Source: an uncultured Prevotella sp. (GTDB taxonomy: Bacteria; Bacteroidota; Bacteroidia; Bacteroidales; Bacteroidaceae). Taken from it: 7,378 nt of DNA. Made by a program: the position numbers and the translations under genes. Shown piece after piece: positions 1 to 6,190 of this stretch (position 1 is the stretch's first letter; each line of letters starts with the position of its first letter). The notes below the pieces were generated by a model. That model was not told where the DNA came from. It saw only the letters and a list, made by a program, of their open reading frames with translations, and made no database searches. The stretch covers positions 1 to 7,378 of the forward strand of contig CAKQXI010000118.1 of assembly GCA_934281565.1 (NCBI GenBank), written 5' to 3'.

Positions 1-124
1 CGACACCGTTCTGACCATAGTCGTAAACGGCTGCCAAACCATCATAAATTTCGCTACTTGGAAACACGAAGCCATATTCCTTGCAATGGCTTACAATCTT
101 CTTAAAAACATCTTCTTGTGCCAT
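1..124 (-). CDS. glyQS: Glycyl-tRNA synthetase, N-terminal 41 residues (partial, cut by window edge)
   Basis: This is the 5' end of a minus-strand gene whose start codon is the ATG at 124-122; the frame stays open to base 1. The visible peptide starts MAQEDVFKKIVSHCKEYGFV and continues with FPSSEIYDGLAAVYDYG. That matches the N-terminus of the single-chain, homodimeric class II glycyl-tRNA synthetase, where the phrase GFVFPSSEIY...YDYGxxG belongs to motif 1 and the start of the catalytic domain. The enzyme charges tRNA-Gly with glycine using ATP in the cytosol. Only about a tenth of the usual length (roughly 510 residues) is visible, so catalytic motifs 2 and 3 and the anticodon-binding domain cannot be checked. 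The start is well placed: a TAnnTTTG promoter box lies about 30 nt upstream, and no other in-frame start is visible between that box and this ATG. The gene diverges from the topoisomerase gene, with 103 bp between the two start codons. Confidence 0.9.
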   Translation of the reverse strand, partial: MAQEDVFKKIVSHCKEYGFVFPSSEIYDGLAAVYDYGQNGV

Positions 125-152
125 GATAATTCTAAAATTTTCAAATTTTCGG

Positions 153-160
153 CAAAGATA
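153..160 (-). promoter_or_regulatory. -7 promoter box for the glycyl-tRNA synthetase gene
   Basis: Read on the minus strand the bases are TATCTTTG, a perfect match to TAnnTTTG, the -7 element of the Bacteroidota primary sigma factor. A start of transcription about 7 nt downstream would give a leader of roughly 20 nt before the ATG at 124. I see no convincing -33 TTTG at the usual spacing, so the call rests on the -7 match and its position. Confidence 0.55.
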
Positions 161-184
161 CGCCTTTTTCTCGAATTTTCTTTG

Positions 185-192
185 TATTTTTG
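185..192 (+). promoter_or_regulatory. -7 promoter box for the topoisomerase gene
   Basis: The bases TATTTTTG match TAnnTTTG perfectly and lie 35 nt upstream of the ATG at 228, giving a predicted leader of about 30 nt. The -33 region is not a clear match. The box sits only 24 bp from the opposing box of the divergent gene, so the two promoters share an AT-rich control region. Confidence 0.55.
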
Positions 193-227
193 CCATAAAT
201 TATCAAAATTAGTATTAAAAGCTATCT

Positions 228-3056
228 ATGAGCGACGAAATCAAAGACAAAGACGGACTTCAAGAGGGAGTTTCTTCCGATTCAGTAAATTCTGGGAAGA
301 ACGAGGATGCTTCTTCCGAAGAAACTTCCACCGAGAAACATTCCGATTACAAGCCAGTGAACCGATTCGACGCTTCCGCCGTACACCATCTGAGCGGAAT
401 GTACCAGAACTGGTTTCTCGACTATGCTTCTTACGTAATCTTGGAACGTGCCGTTCCTCATATCGAAGATGGTCTGAAGCCTGTGCAACGGCGCATCCTC
501 CACTCCATGAAAAGAATGGACGACGGTCGTTATAACAAGGTGGCGAACATTGTAGGGCACACCATGCAGTTTCACCCACATGGTGATGCTTCCATCGGCG
601 ATGCCCTCGTGCAAATGGGACAGAAAGACCTGTTGATTGACACCCAGGGCAACTGGGGCAACATCTTGACGGGTGACCGTGCCGCCGCTCCCCGATATAT
701 CGAGGCAAGACTCTCGAAGTTCGCCCTTGACGTGGTTTTCAACCCGAAGACCACGGACTGGCAACTCTCTTATGACGGAAGAAACAAGGAGCCTATCACG
801 CTCCCTGCCAAGTTTCCTTTGCTCTTGGCGCAAGGTGCCGAGGGCATTGCCGTGGGCTTGAGCAGCAAGGTCCTGCCCCATAACTTCAATGATCTCTGTG
901 ATGCTGCCATTCATTACCTAAAGGGCAAGGACTTTGCCCTTTATCCCGACTTCCCAACTGGTGGAGCCATCGATGTAAGCAAATACAACGACGGACAGCG
1001 TGGCGGTGTGTTGAAAGTTCGTGCCAAGATTGACAAGCTCGACAACAAAACACTCGTCATCACCGAGATACCATTCAGCAAGACCACCTCGTCACTCATC
1101 GACTCCATCACCAAGGCGGTGGAGAAAGGTAAGATCAAGGCTCGTAAGATTGAGGATGTTACCTCGGCAAACGTGGAGATCCTCGTTCACTTGGCTCCCG
1201 GCACTTCCTCCGACAAGACCATGGATGCCCTCTATGCTTTCAGTGACTGTGAGATCAACATCTCGCCCAACTGTTGTGTCATCGAGGACAACAAGCCTTG
1301 CTTCCTCACTGTCAGCGATGTGCTGCGACACAGTGTGGACCGCACCATGGGACTGCTGCGAAAGGAACTGATGATTCGCAAGGGAGAGCTGGAGGAACAG
1401 TTGTTCTTCTCTTCCCTTGAACGCATCTTCATCGAGGAACGCATCTACAAGGAACGCAAGTTTGAGCAGAGCAAGAGCCAAGACGAGGTTGTTGCTTTCA
1501 TCGACTCCAAGCTGGAGCCTTTCAAGGACAAGCTCTTTACCGTCAAGACCGACACGGAGGACATGGTGGAATATGCTTTCCACCGTGAGATTACTCGTGA
1601 CGACATCCTCAAGTTGCTCGAAATCAAGATGCAACGCATCCTTAAATACAACAAGGACAAGGCTGACGAGCTATTGATGAAAATCAAGGCGGAATTGGCT
1701 GAGATTGAGAACGACCTCGCCCACATGACTGATGTCACCATCAACTGGTTTGAGTTCTTGAAGAACAAGTATGGCAAGGCGCATCCACGCAAGACCGAGA
1801 TCCGTAACTTCGACACCATCGAGGTGACCAAGGTGGTGGAGGCCAATCAGAAACTCTACATCAACCGACAGGAAGGTTTCGTGGGAACTGGCTTGAAGAA
1901 AGACGAGTTTGTATGCAACTGCTCCGACCTCGATGACATTATTATATTTTATAAGGATGGCAAGTTCAAGGTGACCAAGGTCGCCGACAAGATATTCGTG
2001 GGCAAGAACATCCTCCACGTACAGGTGTTCAAGAAAAACGACAAGCGCACCATCTACAACTGTGTCTACCGAGACGGAAAACAAGGAGAATACTACATCA
2101 AGCGTTTCAACGTTACCGCCATGACTCGTGACAAGCTCTACGACATCACTCAAGGAACGGCAGGCAGCCGTGTCATCTACTTCACGGCAAACCCTAACGG
2201 TGAGGCGGAGATCATCAAGGTAACGATGGAGCCAGACTTAACGAAGAAACGACAGAGCATCTTCTTGGAGAAAGACTTTTCCGACATCCTTATCAAGGGA
2301 CGTGCTGCAAAGGGTAACCTATTGACCAAGCGCACCATCCGTCGCATCGGACTAAAGAGCCACGGACACAGTACCCTTGGTGGCAGAAAGGTATGGTTCG
2401 ACCCAGATGTCAATCGTATCAATTATGACGAGAACGGCAAGTTCATCGGTGAGTTCAATGACGATGACTCTATCTTGGTAGTGCTCGACAACGGCGAGTT
2501 CTACATCACCAACTTTGACCCGAACAACCACTACGAGGACAATATCCTCCGACTGGAGAAATGGGACGAGCACAAGGTCTGGACCGCCATCCTCTATGAT
2601 GCCGACAACGAGAACTATCCATATATCAAGCGTTTTACGATGGATGCCACCAAGCGCCACCAAAACTTCCTCGGCGAGAACCCTAACAGCAAGCTCATCT
2701 TGCTGACCGATACCGTCTACCCTCGTATCAACGTGGTATACGGCGGTGCCGATGCTATCCGACCAGCCGAGGAAATCGATGCGGAACAATTCATTGCCCA
2801 AAAGAGCTTCAAGGCGAAAGGCAAGCGTTTGACAATCTGGAAGATTGGCAGCATCAAGGAACTGGAGCCTACTCGCTTCCCTGAGCCAGAGACTCCTGAA
2901 CCCTCGGAAGAAGTGAGTGCATCAGATAATGAGGAAGCGAACCTCGACCCCGATGCCGATAAGAGTGAGCAGCAAGTCATTGATGAGCTGACTGGTCAGC
3001 AAAACCTTTTCTCGGATGAAAACTTTTCTAAAGACAAAAAAGGGAAAAAGAAATAA
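228..3056 (+). CDS. parC: DNA topoisomerase IV subunit A (ParC-type, type IIA topoisomerase)
   Basis: This 942-residue protein is the DNA-cleaving subunit of a type IIA topoisomerase. With an ATPase B subunit (not in this window) it would pass one duplex through another to decatenate and relax DNA in the cytosol. The breakage-reunion core begins near residue 54. It shows DGLKPVQRRIL (81-91), HPHGD (116-120), and AAAPRYIEARL (152-162), where Tyr157 preceded by Arg156 is the predicted catalytic tyrosine. GAEGIAVGLSSKVLPHN (203-219) is the GyrA/ParC signature. A charged helical, coiled-coil-like stretch spans about 372-515, and a beta-rich C-terminal domain follows to about 860. I see no GyrA-box (QRRGGKG-like) in that domain, which favours topoisomerase IV over gyrase. 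An acidic, Ser/Glu-rich N-terminal extension of about 45 residues and an acidic tail ending KDKKGKKK flank the core. The position equivalent to E. coli ParC Ser80/GyrA Ser83 is Ala121. The ATG at 228 follows a good promoter and gives a full-length protein for the Bacteroidota family. Annotation as gyrA is the main alternative. Confidence 0.9.
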   Translation: MSDEIKDKDGLQEGVSSDSVNSGKNEDASSEETSTEKHSDYKPVNRFDASAVHHLSGMYQNWFLDYASYVILERAVPHIEDGLKPVQRRILHSMKRMDDGRYNKVANIVGHTMQFHPHGDASIGDALVQMGQKDLLIDTQGNWGNILTGDRAAAPRYIEARLSKFALDVVFNPKTTDWQLSYDGRNKEPITLPAKFPLLLAQGAEGIAVGLSSKVLPHNFNDLCDAAIHYLKGKDFALYPDFPTGGAIDVSKYNDGQRGGVLKVRAKIDKLDNKTLVITEIPFSKTTSSLIDSITKAVEKGKIKARKIEDVTSANVEILVHLAPGTSSDKTMDALYAFSDCEINISPNCCVIEDNKPCFLTVSDVLRHSVDRTMGLLRKELMIRKGELEEQLFFSSLERIFIEERIYKERKFEQSKSQDEVVAFIDSKLEPFKDKLFTVKTDTEDMVEYAFHREITRDDILKLLEIKMQRILKYNKDKADELLMKIKAELAEIENDLAHMTDVTINWFEFLKNKYGKAHPRKTEIRNFDTIEVTKVVEANQKLYINRQEGFVGTGLKKDEFVCNCSDLDDIIIFYKDGKFKVTKVADKIFVGKNILHVQVFKKNDKRTIYNCVYRDGKQGEYYIKRFNVTAMTRDKLYDITQGTAGSRVIYFTANPNGEAEIIKVTMEPDLTKKRQSIFLEKDFSDILIKGRAAKGNLLTKRTIRRIGLKSHGHSTLGGRKVWFDPDVNRINYDENGKFIGEFNDDDSILVVLDNGEFYITNFDPNNHYEDNILRLEKWDEHKVWTAILYDADNENYPYIKRFTMDATKRHQNFLGENPNSKLILLTDTVYPRINVVYGGADAIRPAEEIDAEQFIAQKSFKAKGKRLTIWKIGSIKELEPTRFPEPETPEPSEEVSASDNEEANLDPDADKSEQQVIDELTGQQNLFSDENFSKDKKGKKK

Positions 3057-3156
3057 TCCGTTTTTTATGTCTACAAAGTTAGCATCACTAAAATAGATTA
3101 CATCTACCATTTTAGTTTCTTAAAAAGAAAAAACATCAAGGAAAAATAGGAAAAGT

Positions 3157-3198
3157 AAATCCCTCGGGAGGCAGTTTGTATTGCCTCCCGAGGGATTT
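3157..3198. terminator. Strong stem-loop 1, probable bidirectional terminator
   Basis: A perfect 17-bp inverted repeat (3157-3173 and 3182-3198) surrounds an 8-nt loop. The arms contain CCCTCGGGAGGC and its complement, so the stem is GC-rich. It lies 101 bp after the topoisomerase stop codon. On the plus strand the stem is followed by a T-rich stretch (TTTCAATTTT, counted from the end of the arm). On the minus strand it is followed by T-rich sequence from 3156 down to 3143. Either strand could therefore terminate here. Confidence 0.75.
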
Positions 3199-3201
3199 CA
3201 A

Positions 3202-3242
3202 TTTTCCTGCCGAGGAAATTTTACTTTCCTCGGCAGGGAAAA
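3202..3242. terminator. Stem-loop 2, in tandem with stem-loop 1
   Basis: A 13-bp perfect stem pairs CCTGCCGAGGAAA (3206-3218) with TTTCCTCGGCAGG (3225-3237) around a 6-nt loop. Past one bulged G at 3238, four further T-A pairs (3202-3205 with 3239-3242) can extend it. It starts only 4 bp after stem-loop 1 and has an unrelated sequence. It has no long T-run of its own outside the stem, so a terminator role is less certain than for its neighbours. RNA processing or 3'-end protection is the alternative. Confidence 0.55.
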
Positions 3243-3285
3243 ATCCTACCATACTTCGTGCCTAAAACACGCAAGCTGGTAGGAT
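3243..3285 (-). terminator. Stem-loop 3, probable terminator of the downstream fimbrillin-like gene
   Basis: The outer arms ATCCTACCA (3243-3251) and TGGTAGGAT (3277-3285) form a perfect 9-bp stem. Inside it, CTTCGTG and CACGCAAG pair with a single bulged base, making one long imperfect hairpin. Read on the minus strand, the stem ends in a run of five T (complement of 3239-3243), the classic layout of an intrinsic terminator. It begins 38 bp downstream of the minus-strand stop codon at 3323-3325, a suitable distance. Confidence 0.7.
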
Positions 3286-3322
3286 CTCATGAAGCAATAT
3301 ATTAACAGTTAAATTAACTCAC

Positions 3323-5987
3323 TTAAAAAGCTAAGAATGGGCGGACATTAGGACGCCAACTTTCATGAAAAGGAAGATAATAATCTGATGAAGGATTCGT
3401 ATTGTGTCCTGAAAAATCTAAACTTCCACTCACACTAAGAGGATACCAAGCATATACTCCTGAATATAAAGAGGAAGACCAAACCGTTTCATAATCTGTT
3501 TGATAAAAATCTGTGTAATTATCTTTCCCTACTTTAGTTAGAGTCTGCTGGATTTTAGTTATCACCTTACTCCCATCATTAGGGAAAGCAGGCCAAACCT
3601 GATCAATTTCTCCTCCACCAAGTTGCTTGCATATCGCATAATACTGACCAATTGTTGGTAAAAACCAACCTGTAGACTTACTTGCTGGAGCAGGTAAATC
3701 CGTGTAATGTAGCGCAGCATAAGCCGCTGGATATTCTGGAGTATTTATAGCTTTGCTTTGTATCAAACCTGAACCATTCTCATTAGATGAAGAAGCTTTT
3801 ATTTGGTCCATTGTTGTTATAAAAGGACGATTTGTCTCTGGAACTGTTTTCTTCCATGCAAAAGTAGATCCAAAATCGCCAGAAGTCTTTGAACCAATAT
3901 GCTTTACACACATCACCAAGGCATGACCACCATGTCCGCTTCCTGTATTCTTCTCCACCCAATAATCATCACCACCTTTTGCTATATATCCAACAATGTC
4001 GATTGGAGTCTTGTCTGCTTCCAAGTCATCATCTTGATGAGAGCAAGCACCATCCGAGTAATAAACATCACCTAATCCCAGAGTATAAGGATATATTGTA
4101 GGATCATTATCCATTGGAACAGCCGTTTGCTTCTGAATTTCTGCTATATTAGGTTGGAAAGAAAGAGAATTTTTCCATGGAAGACAAGTACCTGTCGTAA
4201 CATTAAATACTGTTGACTTGCCTGATTTTACGATAGCGATATAATGATTTTTTGCCAACTTATACAGTTGCTTACCATCAACTGTACTACTGGCAAGGTG
4301 GCTTCCAACAAAAGTATAGCTATCACCTTTGGAAAGTTTGAAGTGTGCATGGTGACCTTTTTCCAATGTAATATCAGCCAAGCCCATAGCATGACCCATC
4401 TTCAAGTCAATACCACTACCTGTATTATTGACTAAAGAAACTGTTGATACCTGTAAATCACTGGCATTAACTCCTGCATCTGTAGATTGATTTGCCTCTG
4501 GTTCCCAAGCTGCCTCTAAAGTTTTAAAGAAAGAATGGGCAGAAGTTAGGTCACCAACGTTGGCTGGAGTGGTTGCATTGGGCATACCCACAAGAACTTT
4601 ATCGCCATTAGACCTATAAGGATAATAGGCGAAAACTTTATCACCAACATTTATATGTGGTTGAGTTGCAGGGAAAGACCATTTGCCACCTTTACAAGTC
4701 ACTTGCACATTAGCTGCTTTCACCCTGCCATCTGGAGCGACAACATACAATCCAAGCTGGTCATTGTCTTGATAATCAGACTTAAATTTGCCAGTATACT
4801 CTGCACGACTGCTCCAATCCGTAGGGAATGTAACTTTGTTCAAAGTAAGGGTTGGCAATAAGGAAGAAGTAGAAACTTTATAGATGATGGTAGAACCTGC
4901 ATCCCATTGAGTACTACGCAAGGGAGCAGTAAGAGTCTTATCTACTCCATCCTTATTAAATACAATCTCCACTTTGGCATTAGAACTGTTATCAAATGTC
5001 TGTGGTATCATCATCAAAGTTTGAGCACCTGTGGTTAATGCTTCATCTTGTTGTCCTTTGACCGCCAAACCTTGACCACTACTTCCCAATGGAATAACAA
5101 AGTCAGCATTGCCTTGTAAACTTGTTGTTTTCCAAGTATTAGCTGACAAATCAAAATCACCCTCATTCTTTACTCCTTTGATAGCGATACTTTTCACTGT
5201 ACCGGGAACCATATCGGAACCTACGGCAAAAGTGATGGCAGTCAAGACATGAGAGAAATTCAAGCTGACAGAGTTTGGAGCTTCCCTTGAACCATGAGTA
5301 ACATTTGGATGATTGGCAACAATCAAATCTGGCTGATGTTCCACATCATTTGCAGATGCTACATAATGCACAGTCTTAGCATTGGTAACATCAACAGTTG
5401 CATTTTCTGACAGCATATTATGGCTATCCGTGCTATAAGGATAGTAAGCATAGAACGACAAAGAACCATCGGTAGGCCAATACTTTGCCTCACTCGTTAC
5501 CCAAGAACCACCACTCGGAGTTGCCTTGAGATTTTGAAAATAAGAACTTGATGTATTATTGGTAGTGTTAGTAAGTACGGCACTGACACCAAAGGCATTG
5601 GTTAAACTGGCATCAGTGTATTTGGCGCCTCGTGTCCCGGCATCGTGATGAACCACACGAAGCAAGTTGCCATCATTAGGCAGCGGAGCACCAGAACGAG
5701 TAATCAACTCATCCTTGGAATTGTAAATATAAGTACCAGCTTGTTCTATCGGATGAAGGTAGAGAGCATGACCAAGGGAACTCTCCATTTTTAAGGGAGC
5801 ATTCTCACCCACGGCAACAGCCGCACGAGAACCATCGTTGAGCCCTTGCCATCCATTTACTGTGTTAGTACTAAAGGAAATCTGATTGTCAGAGAGTCCT
5901 ACCCCCCCCCCCGAGTAAATCGGGGTGTTCAGCGCAAGCAGCAAGACATAAAGCTCCTGCAAGCATCAAATAATTAAATTGCTTCAT
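3323..5987 (-). CDS. Fimbrillin-like surface lipoprotein with C-terminal lectin-like domain; frame broken at a G11 tract (probable phase-OFF state)
   Basis: The likely start is the ATG at 5987-5985. It opens with MKQFNYLMLAGALCLAAC, a lipoprotein signal peptide with lipobox LAAC (Cys18), followed by AEHPDLL and then glycines from a run of 11 G. With 11 G the frame ends at the TGA 5891-5889, a 32-residue peptide. With 10 or 13 G it joins the long downstream frame and gives 887 residues (10 G). Positions here use the 10-G form. Module 1 is Mfa/fimbrillin-like: SFYAYYPY (177-184), LNFSHVLTAITFAV (242-255), MMIPQ (325-329). A second, shorter module repeats the pattern: GLYVVAP (412-418), FAYYPY (452-457), GHAMGLADITL (531-541). 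From about 639 a C-type-lectin-like/DUF1566-like domain shows GDVYYSDG (639-646), GHGGHALVMC (684-693), GWFLPTIGQYY (773-783), and a final RPFLAF. Fimbrillins are exported lipoproteins that build or tip pili; the exact role here is inferred. A start at TTG 5962 would keep the long frame open but lose the signal peptide. A homopolymer sequencing error cannot be excluded. Confidence 0.8.
5902..5912 (-). repeat. Homopolymeric G11 tract (C11 on the plus strand), candidate slipped-strand switch
   Basis: Eleven consecutive C on the plus strand read as G11 in the coding sense, codons 26-29 of the lipoprotein frame. It is by far the longest G/C homopolymer in the window and lies in an otherwise AT-rich gene. 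Frame arithmetic: 10 or 13 G joins the signal peptide to the 887-residue frame; 11 G ends at TGA 5891-5889; 12 G ends at TAG directly after the tract. Confidence 0.85.
5934..5987 (-). other. Lipoprotein signal peptide (signal peptidase II type)
   Basis: Codons 1-18 encode MKQFNYLMLAGALCLAAC: a Lys at position 2, a hydrophobic core, and lipobox LAAC with Cys18 as the predicted lipidated residue. This segment is out of frame with the body of the protein in this sequence. Its good quality as a signal peptide is the evidence that the frames belong together. After the Cys come AEHPD residues; I do not see a strong Bacteroidota surface-export signal. Confidence 0.8.
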
Positions 5988-6030
5988 AACTTTGAGCCAA
6001 TTAAACTGTTTATAAATAATTTACCTAAAT

Positions 6031-6125
6031 CGTGGGCGCAAAGTTACAACTTTCAAGCTAAACTCGTACCATCGGACATAAATATTTAACATTATTTCAA
6101 AATATAAGCAACAGTTGCGCCCACG
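6031..6125. repeat. 11-bp inverted repeat bracketing the promoter region
   Basis: CGTGGGCGCAA at 6031-6041 is the exact reverse complement of TTGCGCCCACG at 6115-6125, with 73 bp between. The segment between the arms contains the sequence upstream of the -7 box of the downstream gene. A third copy of CGTGGGCGC lies at 6143-6151. The repeat is real in the sequence; whether it does anything is unknown. Confidence 0.5.
6039..6046 (-). promoter_or_regulatory. -7 promoter box for the downstream fimbrillin-like gene
   Basis: On the minus strand the bases are TAACTTTG, a perfect TAnnTTTG. The box lies 51 nt upstream of the ATG at 5987, giving a predicted leader of about 45 nt that is AT-rich. No clear -33 element is visible. 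The box overlaps one arm of a short inverted repeat (6031-6041 with 6115-6125). Confidence 0.55.
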
Positions 6126-6151
6126 GTCATACAAGTATGAGCCGTGGGCGC
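6117..6151 (-). terminator. Stem-loop downstream of the upstream fimbrillin-like gene
   Basis: GCGCCCACGG (6117-6126) pairs perfectly with CCGTGGGCGC (6142-6151). Inside, TCAT pairs with ATGA past one bulged G (6141), leaving a 6-nt loop. It begins 39 bp after the stop codon of the upstream gene on the minus strand, a normal terminator position. The following minus-strand sequence is AT-rich but has no clean T-run, so it could be a weak terminator, an RNA-stability element, or part of the promoter-side repeat. Confidence 0.5.
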
Positions 6152-6190
6152 CGTGTTTAATTGACATCAAATATATGAAACGAATTCATT

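Noticed and set aside
86..535. Plus-strand open frame of 149 codons overlapping the start of the topoisomerase gene
   Set aside because: It overlaps both the glycyl-tRNA synthetase start and the topoisomerase in another frame, and its product is Arg/Ser-rich with no recognisable domain; a shadow frame.
1092..1634. Long minus-strand open frames (for example 180 codons) inside the topoisomerase gene
   Set aside because: The sense strand encodes a well-conserved topoisomerase throughout; the antisense frames show no family resemblance and reflect codon bias.
3323..5962. The downstream fimbrillin-like gene starting at TTG 5962 as a normal intact gene
   Set aside because: This start sits inside a convincing lipoprotein signal peptide read in another frame, is a rare start codon, and would leave the product without a proper export signal. 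The frame break at the G tract explains the data better.
3323..5987. Ordinary decayed pseudogene
   Set aside because: Apart from the G tract, the 860-codon body is open, all domain motifs are intact and the ending matches its paralogue; a single reversible homopolymer change accounts for the break.
3289..5987. ATGAAGCAAT at 3289-3298 repeated in inverted orientation at the start codon of the fimbrillin-like gene (5978-5987), as possible inversion sites
   Set aside because: Only 10 bp match, flanks are unrelated, and an inversion would remove the gene from its promoter and terminator together; more likely chance.
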